Below, piece after piece: positions 8,928-16,369 of a stretch of 45,097 nucleotides of DNA; positions within the stretch are counted from its first letter, which is position 1; each line of letters starts with the position of its first letter. Below the pieces are notes generated by a model. That model saw only the letters and a program-made list of their open reading frames with translations. It was not told the origin of the DNA and did no database searches. The position numbers and the translations under genes were made by a program. The stretch comes from Blautia sp. An81. Its GTDB lineage: Bacteria; Bacillota; Clostridia; Lachnospirales; Lachnospiraceae. The DNA is taken from NCBI RefSeq assembly GCF_002161285.1, contig NZ_NFHH01000030.1:1-45097 (forward strand), read 5' to 3'.

Positions 8928-11422
8928 TAACTCGCCTCATCTTTCTTAACTGCTTCCTCCGGTTTGGTGTTCATAATCGCATAGGTCTTGGTGTTTGTCG
9001 GATACTTGTCAACAAACGGGATAACCACGTTGTCAAACAGGATAAGACCGCTCCCCGGCTCGGAATTGGTCACATGGGCAAGCTGCTTTTCGGAAAGTCC
9101 TAACTTATCCGCAAGTATCGCCTGATCCTTTGCATTCTGGTTCAACAGATACACAAAATCACTGTTACCCAAGATACCCTCGATTTCCTCTGAACGTAAG
9201 AAGTCACCCACGTTCTGGGTAAGCCCTGTCGGGATACCTCCCCACTTTCTGAAACGCTTCCATATTTCCACAGAGTAAATGGCAGTCTGCTTCTCCTTTA
9301 ACAGAAGGTGGAACTCATCACAGTAATAACGGGTGGCAATCTTACGCTCCCTGTTCTGTGATACCCTGTTCCATACTGCGTCCTGTACGATCAGCATACC
9401 AAGCTCTTTTAACTGTTTTCCCAAGTCCCTGATGTCAAAACAGATGATACGGTTCTGTGAGTCCACGTTGGTGCGGTGGTTAAAATAATTCTGCGAACCG
9501 CTTACATACAGCACAAGGCTGTTGGCAATTCTGACTGCCTTTGCCTTTGCTTCCTTTGCAAGCTCTTTTTCCACGTTTTTCGGCTCATATTTTAAGAGTG
9601 CATTGTATAAGTCCTCAAGGATAGGCATATTCTCCGGCACAGGGTTTTCAAAATAGGTATCGTAAATATGGCGAATACATTCGTCAATGATACCCTTCTC
9701 ATCATTCTCCAGACCGTCCTTTCCTCCGGCAATCAGATCACACAGGGTAATAAGAAAGTCACTCTTTAATTTCAGAGCTTCCTTATCCCCTTTGTGGGAT
9801 AACTGAATATCCATCGGATTCAAATAGTCTTTGGAATCGGTGGCAAGCCTTATGACCTGCCCCTTTAGTGCCTGTACCAACGGGAAATACTCCCCCTCCG
9901 GATCACAGATGATAATGTCATCTCTTGTGATAAGGAAACAGGATAAAATCTCCCTCTTTGCACTGAAGGACTTACCGGAACCCGGCGTTCCAAGTATCAC
10001 TCCGTTTGGTGTACGGAGCCTTTTGCGGTCTGCCATAATCATGTTGTTACTGAGGGCATTTAACCCGTAATAAATTGCCGGAGCAGGCATGAATAACTCC
10101 TGTGTACAGAACGGAACAAGGATAGCAGTGCTTTTGGTTGTCAGCACTCTCTCAATTCCGGTATCATTGCAGCCAATCGGTGCGGATGCCATAAGCCCCT
10201 GTTCCTGTAAATACTGCAAGCATCGTAAGTTGCAGTTTGCCTGCTGGATAATGCCGGACACTCTCTGCGTGATATTCTCAAGCTCCCTTTTTGTCTTTCC
10301 GTAACAGGTAATTAGGAAGGTCATTTTGACAATCTTCTGGTTGCTCGTATTCAAATCATCTAAAAGCTCTAAGGTGTCCTTTTCATAAGTGATGATGTCC
10401 GTAGGAAGAATATCCATATCATAGCCGCTGCGGACAGCCTTTTTCTGCTCCTCAATCTTCATTTTCTGTATGTTCGTCAAAGCACCCTTTAACATCTTGA
10501 TTGCTTTTACCGGATCCATCGTCTGCATGTGCATGGTAATGGTAAGGTTATCATCAATGTCAAGGAGCTTCTTTAACAGCTCGTCATTAAATCTCGGTGC
10601 GATAATATCCAGATAGTGAACACTTCCATACATACTGCCGGACTTAAATCTGCTCGGATACCTAAAGTCAAACCCCGGCGGTGCAATATAGTCCTTGACG
10701 GACTTGCCAGACTCTGACAGTTCCTTAAATGAAAAACGGAAAGGCTCCATCGTTCCCTGATTAAAATACTCATGCAGGATACGAAGTCTTTCCTTTCCGT
10801 CAAGTGACTGGGCATTTGTGCCGATGTTATTTAAGTTTCGGATAACATCTTTCTCAATATTATTCAGTTTGTTCCTTGCTTCCTTATATCCGGTGCTTTC
10901 CACACCAAAAATGAGATACTTGGACTTAATGATACCGTTATTTCCCTTTGCTGACTGATGCTTCAACATCTGAGTGTATTCCTCACGAATATCGTCAAAA
11001 TCATCATCCTGCAAAGGTATGTCAAACTGTTCCGCAAGTGCCTGTTCATTGACCTGCCTGTTGAATAGGAACAGTTCAAACTTAATGGACGAATCAAAAT
11101 AATTGATGAGCTTGCTGTACTCCTCTAAAATATCTCCCTGGTCTTCTACTTCCAGAAGGTCATAGTTGATGTCGTAAAACTCCACCATCTTCGTGTAAAA
11201 ATTATGTGTTACCTGACAGATACCATCACGAAACATCTTTTTGAAGGTAATGGTTTTCTGTGCAGTATCCGGCTTTGCCTGTTCCTTCCCGTTTCCGGCA
11301 AGGATACGTCTAAGCTCCACTAACCGCTTCTTTTCCGAAAATGTAAGTCCGGTTTTATTTGCTGCCTGCTTATTTTCCGGCATTCTGCGGTTTCCGGCTT
11401 GCGCCTTTTGCTTTTTCTTCAA
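8927..11422 (-). CDS. virB4: VirB4-type conjugation ATPase (CD1110 family)
   Basis: An 831-residue ATPase that powers assembly and substrate passage of the type IV secretion system. The N-terminal half, about residues 55-450, is the VirB4 family domain. Walker A is GTPGSGKSF near residue 480, followed by IIICDPEGEYFPLVQ. Walker B is YYCDEFHLLL near 700, and the motif GLTQNVGDFL follows. The length is normal for the CD1110/TraE group. It overlaps PrgI by 53 bases and the wall hydrolase by one base, so all three are co-translated. It has no membrane segment and should be a peripheral inner-face ATPase. Confidence 0.95.
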   Translation of the reverse strand: MKKKQKAQAGNRRMPENKQAANKTGLTFSEKKRLVELRRILAGNGKEQAKPDTAQKTITFKKMFRDGICQVTHNFYTKMVEFYDINYDLLEVEDQGDILEEYSKLINYFDSSIKFELFLFNRQVNEQALAEQFDIPLQDDDFDDIREEYTQMLKHQSAKGNNGIIKSKYLIFGVESTGYKEARNKLNNIEKDVIRNLNNIGTNAQSLDGKERLRILHEYFNQGTMEPFRFSFKELSESGKSVKDYIAPPGFDFRYPSRFKSGSMYGSVHYLDIIAPRFNDELLKKLLDIDDNLTITMHMQTMDPVKAIKMLKGALTNIQKMKIEEQKKAVRSGYDMDILPTDIITYEKDTLELLDDLNTSNQKIVKMTFLITCYGKTKRELENITQRVSGIIQQANCNLRCLQYLQEQGLMASAPIGCNDTGIERVLTTKSTAILVPFCTQELFMPAPAIYYGLNALSNNMIMADRKRLRTPNGVILGTPGSGKSFSAKREILSCFLITRDDIIICDPEGEYFPLVQALKGQVIRLATDSKDYLNPMDIQLSHKGDKEALKLKSDFLITLCDLIAGGKDGLENDEKGIIDECIRHIYDTYFENPVPENMPILEDLYNALLKYEPKNVEKELAKEAKAKAVRIANSLVLYVSGSQNYFNHRTNVDSQNRIICFDIRDLGKQLKELGMLIVQDAVWNRVSQNRERKIATRYYCDEFHLLLKEKQTAIYSVEIWKRFRKWGGIPTGLTQNVGDFLRSEEIEGILGNSDFVYLLNQNAKDQAILADKLGLSEKQLAHVTNSEPGSGLILFDNVVIPFVDKYPTNTKTYAIMNTKPEEAVKKDEAS

Positions 11423-11777
11423 GGTAGCGCACCTCCTTCTTTATTTTTTCTCTTTCCTCCAACTGCTCGTAGAGGTTTTCCGATTTATAAGGACGAATCC
11501 CCGGTGTAAGCATCTTCTGCCGTACCATAAAGTACAGAAGTTTTTCTGCTGGAAATCCATCCCTTTCATACATTGCCAAAAAGAAAAATGGCAGCATCAC
11601 TCCCACCATGATAAGTGCTGCCGCCTGTGTTCCAAAAACTCCCTTTGTAAGAAAATACAAAGGAACTCCGGTAATGGCAGCTCCGCTAAAACAGATGATC
11701 TGTCTTTTGGTAAGGTTTAATGCTACTTTCGTTTTGATGCCACTCAGGTCTTTTGGCACTGGTACTGATATTGCCAT
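11370..11777 (-). CDS. PrgI family membrane protein of the ICE (CD1111 family)
   Basis: A 135-residue protein, a VirB3-like channel component. It opens MAISVPVPKDLSGIKTKVAL, typical of PrgI. Two membrane segments follow: CFSGAAITGVPLYFLTKGVF and ALIMVGVMLPFFFLAMY. Then come YERDGFPAEKLLYF and a charged cytoplasmic tail. A longer frame opens at 11825, but ATG 11777 has the ribosome site AAAGGAGCAGACT and gives the family's N-terminus, so I use it. It lies between virB6 and virB4, as in other Tn1549-type elements. Confidence 0.9.
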   Translation of the reverse strand: MAISVPVPKDLSGIKTKVALNLTKRQIICFSGAAITGVPLYFLTKGVFGTQAAALIMVGVMLPFFFLAMYERDGFPAEKLLYFMVRQKMLTPGIRPYKSENLYEQLEEREKIKKEVRYLEEKAKGASRKPQNAGK

Positions 11778-11813
11778 AGTCTGCTCCTTTCGTGTGCATA
11801 CCCATATATGGGC

Positions 11814-11840
11814 AACGCCCACCATGAATTAGTGGGCGTT
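11814..11840 (-). other. Hairpin across the virB6 stop codon
   Basis: AACGCCCAC and GTGGGCGTT form a perfect 9-bp stem around a 9-base loop, and the left arm on the minus strand contains the last codons and first stop base of virB6. A second palindrome, CCCATATATGGG (11801-11812), follows. Without a T run this is not an ordinary terminator. It may mark an RNA processing or translation-control point between virB6 and prgI. Confidence 0.45.
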
Positions 11841-12701
11841 AAAGATTGATTTTGATAAGGAACCTGTCTTGAATAAACTGAAGCATAAGATTACGGTATA
11901 GGCTGCCACAGACCATAAGGCGCTGTGAAGGTTACTTGCCACTGCCACACTTGCCACAAGCACAGCATAGATTGCCACACATACCATAATGAAAAATCCC
12001 TGAAATGCTAAAGCGATAAGTCCCTTTAGATAGTTTGTTCCGACTGTTCCCCATTCCCTGTTGGTTACGGTTGCCGCCGGAATTGGTGCTACTGATACAT
12101 AAAGATATATTTCAATCATACGTCCGTATAAAATGACGGTGATAAGGACGGACATGATTTTCATACACAGGCTGATGATCATGGTTTCCATGCCAAGTCC
12201 TATCAGCTCCCCGATACCCATGCTGTCAATCTGGCTGTTGAACATGGAAGTAAGCGTAGCCTGCACATCCAGACTCGTTGAGCCGGATATGGAAGCTGCC
12301 GCCTGTGTCACTACATGACTTCCCACGTCAAAGACCGCCATGACAATATCAAAGGTCTTAGAAAGTAAGCTGACAGCGATACAAGCCTTGAATAAAAAAC
12401 GGAAAAACAGGCTCGTATCAAAGTCGTGCATGTTGTTTTTGTCGATAACCATTGTAATCAGCTCATAGACCAGCACAAAGCTGATAATCATTCCCGCTAT
12501 GGGGACAATGACATTTTCCGATAACGTCTGCACCATGCTGAAAATACCGGAGTTCCATGAGCTGGGTGTCTTGCTGACCTCCCCTGCAATCGTGCCTACC
12601 TTGTCATTCACATCGGTAAACATGGTTTCAAGGTTGGACAGCACCCACCCTTGCAGCATTTCCTTTATGAAATCAGTGATCTTGTCAATGATTCCACCCA
12701 T
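11829..12701 (-). CDS. virB6: VirB6/TrbL-like polytopic membrane protein (CD1112 family)
   Basis: A 290-residue inner-membrane channel subunit. About six hydrophobic segments are visible, for example VIVPIAGMIISFVLVYELI, CMKIMSVLITVILYG, LIALAFQGFFIMVCVAIYAV and YTVILCFSLFK. The loop APIPAATVTNREWGTVGTNYLKG, between membrane segments, is highly typical of the CD1112 group. The N-terminus (GIIDKITDFIKEMLQGWVL) is amphipathic. It starts 14 bases after the pilin-like gene and ends in the hairpin before prgI. Confidence 0.92.
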   Translation of the reverse strand: MGGIIDKITDFIKEMLQGWVLSNLETMFTDVNDKVGTIAGEVSKTPSSWNSGIFSMVQTLSENVIVPIAGMIISFVLVYELITMVIDKNNMHDFDTSLFFRFLFKACIAVSLLSKTFDIVMAVFDVGSHVVTQAAASISGSTSLDVQATLTSMFNSQIDSMGIGELIGLGMETMIISLCMKIMSVLITVILYGRMIEIYLYVSVAPIPAATVTNREWGTVGTNYLKGLIALAFQGFFIMVCVAIYAVLVASVAVASNLHSALWSVAAYTVILCFSLFKTGSLSKSIFNAH

Positions 12702-12714
12702 GAAGGACTATCTC

Positions 12715-12930
12715 TTATGAGAACAATGTGGAGAGCTGTGGAATCACCGTCTGCGCCACAATGATAATGCCACCGCCGGACATAAGCTGCTTGATACCCT
12801 GTGACTTTGCTCCGGGATTGTCGTTACCGTAACCTTCCAGAAGGTTGATAACACCCCATACACCTACACCTGCTCCGATTGCTGTTACTACGGTCTTTAA
12901 TCCTGTTACTGCTGTTGTAAAAAATGACAT
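12715..12930 (-). CDS. Maff2-type small membrane protein, VirB2-like (CD1113 family)
   Basis: A 71-residue protein with two hydrophobic helices: KTVVTAIGAGVGVWGVINLLEG, then GGGIIIVAQTVIPQLSTLF, separated by a GNDNPGAKSQGIKQL loop. This pattern is typical of Maff2 family proteins, which sit between virD4 and virB6 in Tn1549-like elements and are thought to be the VirB2-like channel or pilus subunit. The start at 12930 has AGAGGTAAACTAAA ahead of it. Confidence 0.9.
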   Translation of the reverse strand: MSFFTTAVTGLKTVVTAIGAGVGVWGVINLLEGYGNDNPGAKSQGIKQLMSGGGIIIVAQTVIPQLSTLFS

Positions 12931-13127
12931 TTTAGTTTACCTCTTTCTTTCCTTAAATTTGATTTGTGATTGAAAGAGTTTTTCGTGTCAAATGCCCCGT
13001 CCTGTGATAAAATAAGGACAGGGCATTCCTTTAGGATTACCCTGACGGGCATCCGATACCTTCAAGTTTGCCGACTGCGGTATCGGGTGCTTTCTTTTTC
13101 CTAAAGTACATTCAAAACTCCGTTTCC

Positions 13128-13152
13128 ACTTTTGGACATTTTGTCCAGAAGT
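13128..13152. repeat. ICE palindrome, copy 2
   Basis: ACTTTTGGACATTTTGTCCAGAAGT: arms ACTTTTGGACA and TGTCCAGAAGT pair fully when G:U is allowed. It lies between virD4 and the Maff2 gene. I quote the arms separately; the full unit is 25 bases. Confidence 0.85.
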
Positions 13153-13180
13153 TGTGTTACGATATGCCAGCTCAATTCCT

Positions 13181-13297
13181 CTATCGCTCCATTTCGCTGT
13201 GGCTGAACGCCATATACAGATAATTGCAGTTCTGCGTGTCTGCAAGTAAACTTGCACACTTGTCCTGCATTATCTGTGCATATCGTTTTTGTTCCAT
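13181..13297 (-). CDS. Possible 38-residue protein after virD4
   Basis: ATG 13297 opens a frame that begins MEQKRYAQIMQDKCASLLAD and ends FSHSEMER, stopping at TAG 13181. The composition looks protein-like, and the gene would start 8 bases after the virD4 stop. No clear ribosome site precedes it, so translation would depend on coupling. It could be chance. Confidence 0.35.
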   Translation of the reverse strand: MEQKRYAQIMQDKCASLLADTQNCNYLYMAFSHSEMER

Positions 13298-13305
13298 ATT
13301 CAGTT

Positions 13306-15147
13306 TTATGCTGCGATTTCCCCGACATCTTCCACCTCATCAACGGTGTCGTTGTTCCTGATCTTTGCATGGTACAGGTTCTTTACATATTTTTCGATGT
13401 CAAAGGCATTCTTCTCGTCATAGTCAGAAAGCAAGTGGTACTGCTTATGCTTTGTTATATCAAACTTATTGGAGAAGAATGGTCTTACTCCCCTAAGCTG
13501 CATAATGCACTTGCCACCATCCATGACTGCAATCTCGTCCTGACTCATAAGCTCTTTTCCGGTCTTTTGGTAATTCAGACCGTAGGACTGGCTCGTACCC
13601 CTCGTGTCCGAGGTATTATAAAGGTCAATGGTTTCTTTACCCAAAACTTCTGCCAGCTCTTTGAGCGTGGTCTTTTCCTTCCCACCGAGGAATAGTGTGG
13701 TATCACAGTTGCCTTCTATGGTATCAGCGTTGTCCTTATAAATCGCTTTAAGCTGTGACTTTGACTGCAAAATAATAGAAGCTGAAATTTCCCGGCTACG
13801 GATCGTAGCTATCAGCTTCTCAAACTTTGGTATCTGCCCAATGTTCGCAAACTCGTCTAATAAGCAGCGCACATGAATCGGCAGCCTTCCGTTATACACA
13901 TCATCTGCCCTGTCACAGAGCAGGTTAAAGAGCTGTGTATACATGATTGACACGATGAAATTGAATGTATCGTCTGTGTCGGAGATAATGACAAACAAAG
14001 CTGTCTTTTTGTCCCCTAACATATCAAGCTCCAGTTCATCATAGCTTGTCAGATCACGAAGCTCCTTAATGTCAAATGGTGCTAATCTTGCACCACAGCT
14101 AATCAAGATACTCTTAGCTGTCTTTCCCGCAGCCAGCTTGTACTTTTTGTACTGCTTTACTGCGAAATGGTCTGGTTCTCGCTCCTCAAGCTCATCGAAC
14201 ATCAAGTCGACAGGATTCTTAAACTCCTCATCGTCCTCCCTTGCTTCACTGGCATTGATCATGTCAAGCAGGGTGGTAAAATTCTGTTCTTCCTCCACAC
14301 ACTCATACCAGATATATCCGATAAGAGCTGTGTAGTAGAGCTTTTCGGCTTTCACCCAGAAATCTTCACCGGATTGCTGTCCCTCTCCTTTGGTGTTTAA
14401 GATTATTGTGTTTACAAGTTTCAAAATGTCCTTTTCACTCCGGATATAAGCGAAAGGATTGTAGTGCATTGATTTTTTGAAGTTAATGGTGTTCAGAACT
14501 TTTACTTTGTACCCGTTCTTTAACAGCATTTTCCCGCACTCCACAAGCACCGTTCCTTTCGGATCAGTGACAACGTAGGAGCTGTGCATCTGCATCAGGT
14601 TGGGTTTCACAAAAAAGCGAGTCTTGCCGGAACCGGAACCGCCGATAACAAGAATGTTTTTATTTCTTGCATACTTCGGCTGCTTCGGTCTGCCCGACAT
14701 CATCAGCCTTTCCGTTTCTGTCAGTATGACATTGTTCTCAAAGACTGGATCGACATAAGGCTCTATATCCTTTGCATTTCCCCACCTTGCGGAACCGTAC
14801 TCTACACCCTGCCTAAATTTCTTGGCATTCTTGGCTTTGAAATACACCACAAGACGGAGTGTAACGCCGCCCACAATACCGATCAGCAAATCTTTCGGAA
14901 AAAAGCTCGGCAACGGATTGGAAAACAAATCATTCAGCCCGTTCATGGCTTCCATCATCTTATCGGAAGCATTCTTCCCCGGCGATACACGCCACAGCCA
15001 CGCTATCTTGTCACAAAAATACCCTGCAAGAATATACGGGAGATTCATAAGAATGAGCTTCTTTTTATTCACACCTGCGGTCTTAGCCTTCAGCATTTCG
15101 GGAATGGCTTTTAGGTCTTTGGTAATACCGTCTATAATCTTACTCAT
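13306..15147 (-). CDS. virD4: VirD4/TraG coupling protein (CD1115 family)
   Basis: A 613-residue type IV coupling ATPase that brings the relaxase-DNA complex to the channel. Two membrane segments lie in the N-terminal 90 residues (LILMNLPYILAGYF and LLIGIVGGVTLRLVVYF). Walker A is GGSGSGKTRFF near 169, and SYVVTDPKGT follows. Walker B is RCLLDEFANIGQIP near 430. The motifs ILQSKSQLKAIYKDNADTI and LFLGGKEKTT are typical of the family. The acidic C-terminus (VDEVEDVGEIAA) may bind partners. Its ATG overlaps the pcfB stop (ATGA). Confidence 0.96.
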   Translation of the reverse strand: MSKIIDGITKDLKAIPEMLKAKTAGVNKKKLILMNLPYILAGYFCDKIAWLWRVSPGKNASDKMMEAMNGLNDLFSNPLPSFFPKDLLIGIVGGVTLRLVVYFKAKNAKKFRQGVEYGSARWGNAKDIEPYVDPVFENNVILTETERLMMSGRPKQPKYARNKNILVIGGSGSGKTRFFVKPNLMQMHSSYVVTDPKGTVLVECGKMLLKNGYKVKVLNTINFKKSMHYNPFAYIRSEKDILKLVNTIILNTKGEGQQSGEDFWVKAEKLYYTALIGYIWYECVEEEQNFTTLLDMINASEAREDDEEFKNPVDLMFDELEEREPDHFAVKQYKKYKLAAGKTAKSILISCGARLAPFDIKELRDLTSYDELELDMLGDKKTALFVIISDTDDTFNFIVSIMYTQLFNLLCDRADDVYNGRLPIHVRCLLDEFANIGQIPKFEKLIATIRSREISASIILQSKSQLKAIYKDNADTIEGNCDTTLFLGGKEKTTLKELAEVLGKETIDLYNTSDTRGTSQSYGLNYQKTGKELMSQDEIAVMDGGKCIMQLRGVRPFFSNKFDITKHKQYHLLSDYDEKNAFDIEKYVKNLYHAKIRNNDTVDEVEDVGEIAA

Positions 15148-15620
15148 AGCGACTGCCCCCTGTCTTTCTGGTGTTCCCTTGCTCTTTCCCTGTTCTTGTC
15201 CTTTCCAAGCAGTTCCCTGAACTCTGCCAGCTTCTCCCTTACGGATACTCTGCCACGCTTCTTCTCATTAACTTTCACAAATTCCTTAAATGCCTGTGTG
15301 ATCACATCGGCATCTTTGCCCTTGAAAAATACCATATACTTCGGAGGTTCCACCGTCTTATCCTTTTTCACAGCAAAGTCAACATTGTATTTCCTTGCCA
15401 CCCGCTCAAAGGACTTGATGTTGTTATCCGTAACCTCAATACTCGAAGCTCCCATACCCTGACCGACCAGCTTTTTCACTGACATTTTCCCATGCGTTGC
15501 CTGTTGTCCGGCTTTCCGGCGCTCCAGATACATCTTCATGGCTTTTTTCAGTACATCGGCGGTCAGCCTTGAGGACTTGAAAACAAGGGCAATCGTTTTC
15601 TGTGTAACTTCCTCCTGCAT
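15144..15620 (-). CDS. pcfB: PcfB family conjugation protein
   Basis: A 158-residue soluble protein. It opens MQEEVTQKTIALVFKSSRLT, then VLKKAMKMYLERR, and KMSVKKLVGQGMGASSIEV, which identify PcfB (DUF3801). PcfB works with the coupling protein in pCF10 transfer. The C-terminus (KEFVKVNEKKRGRVSVREKL) is strongly basic. The start at 15620 has AAGGAGGAAAACC, a strong ribosome site. The stop is coupled to virD4. Confidence 0.93.
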   Translation of the reverse strand: MQEEVTQKTIALVFKSSRLTADVLKKAMKMYLERRKAGQQATHGKMSVKKLVGQGMGASSIEVTDNNIKSFERVARKYNVDFAVKKDKTVEPPKYMVFFKGKDADVITQAFKEFVKVNEKKRGRVSVREKLAEFRELLGKDKNRERAREHQKDRGQSL

Positions 15621-15708
15621 GGTTTTCCTCCTTGTTTTTTTGTAGCTGTAATTCCGCTATGGTGGAACATACAGCCTGTGCAGCAAATACTTCATTTTTC
15701 TCCTTTCC

Positions 15709-15733
15709 ACTTCTGGACATTTTGTCCAAAAGT
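15709..15733. repeat. ICE palindrome, copy 3
   Basis: Arms ACTTCTGGAC and GTCCAAAAGT flank ATTTT. It lies between the terminator of the cargo operon and pcfB, so it is near the 5' end of the transfer-gene transcript. Confidence 0.85.
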
Positions 15734-15747
15734 TCTGTAAACGCAAA

Positions 15748-15786
15748 AAGGGCAGCTACAAACCTTTACGGTCTATAACTGCCCTT
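15748..15786 (-). terminator. Terminator after the cargo operon
   Basis: AAGGGCAG and CTGCCCTT pair around a 23-base loop, and the minus strand continues TTTTTGCG. It closes the accessory two-gene unit and would insulate it from pcfB and the transfer genes. Confidence 0.75.
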
Positions 15787-15799
15787 ACGCTGTTGTAAT

Positions 15800-16369
15800 T
15801 TAATTATGCAAATTTTTTATACATGCCGCATCAATATCACCTTCCGAAATTTCATCAACCATTCTAAAATATATCTCTGTTTTTTCAATTTCATAATCAA
15901 ATAAAGGCTCTAATCTAGCTTCGCTCATATAAACAGGAATAATCTTATAACTTAAGTATCTTTCAAATTCCTCCCGAAAAACCGCCATATTACGATTGTC
16001 CTTTGTTGTTTCTATGCGTCGAAAACGACTTACAATCGCAAAAAGAGCTTCATCTATCTTAATATTTAATTCTTTGCACTTTGATACTAAATTCTCCTGA
16101 TTGGTTGTTATATGAACTGTATATCCGTGCTCCTCTTCTGGAATATCTCCTTCTATTATAGATATTCTTATTTCTTCATAAATATCTTTATGTCCAAAAT
16201 CCCTGTTCCACTGTTCAAAAATCTTAACTGCTGCTTCTCTATTTTCAAATAACAACCCCAAATATGGAGCTGATTGTCCATCTGAAAGCACTGCCGTTCC
16301 ACACCATCCTGCTTTATTCCATAACTCTGTATCTATTACTCCTGTTACACATAAGACCTTATTCCCCAT
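15800..16369 (-). CDS. Unrecognised cargo protein B, 189 residues
   Basis: I do not recognise this protein. It begins MGNKVLCVTGVIDTELWNK and has SAPYLGLLFENREAAVKIFEQWN, a pattern like an alpha/beta sensor or immunity-type domain. Residues about 80-110 read EEEHGYTVHITTNQENLVS, and the C-terminal part is rich in Glu, Ile and Tyr. It has no signal peptide or membrane segment. ATG 16369 follows AAAGGAGGTGAAGAAG; a GTG three codons earlier is less likely. It overlaps the end of the upstream 427-residue gene by 11 bases, so the two form one operon. The pair is visibly richer in A and T than the transfer genes on both sides. Confidence 0.7.
   Translation of the reverse strand: MGNKVLCVTGVIDTELWNKAGWCGTAVLSDGQSAPYLGLLFENREAAVKIFEQWNRDFGHKDIYEEIRISIIEGDIPEEEHGYTVHITTNQENLVSKCKELNIKIDEALFAIVSRFRRIETTKDNRNMAVFREEFERYLSYKIIPVYMSEARLEPLFDYEIEKTEIYFRMVDEISEGDIDAACIKNLHN

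Larger units (their letters stand above)
12931..13305. other. 375-base gap between virD4 and the Maff2 gene, rich in hairpins
   Basis: The gap holds one possible 38-residue ORF (13181-13297), one ICE palindrome (13128-13152) and two further hairpins. Hairpin 12993-13025 pairs TGCCCCGTCCT with AGGACAGGGCA (one mismatch). Hairpin 13049-13090 pairs GCATCCGATACC with GGTATCGGGTGC (one G:U) and is followed on the plus strand by TTTCTTTTT, as a plus-strand terminator would be. TTGACA at about 12983-12988 on the minus strand has no convincing -10. A longer frame through 12988-13257 runs across these hairpins and is probably not coding. Confidence 0.55.

Noticed and set aside
12988-13257. 89-residue minus-strand frame between virD4 and the pilin gene
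   Set aside because: It runs through three hairpins and a palindrome copy, has no ribosome site, and its sequence looks like translated repeat.
15436-15729. 97-residue minus-strand frame that starts in palindrome copy 3
   Set aside because: It overlaps pcfB in another frame, and the pcfB frame has a strong ribosome site and family match.
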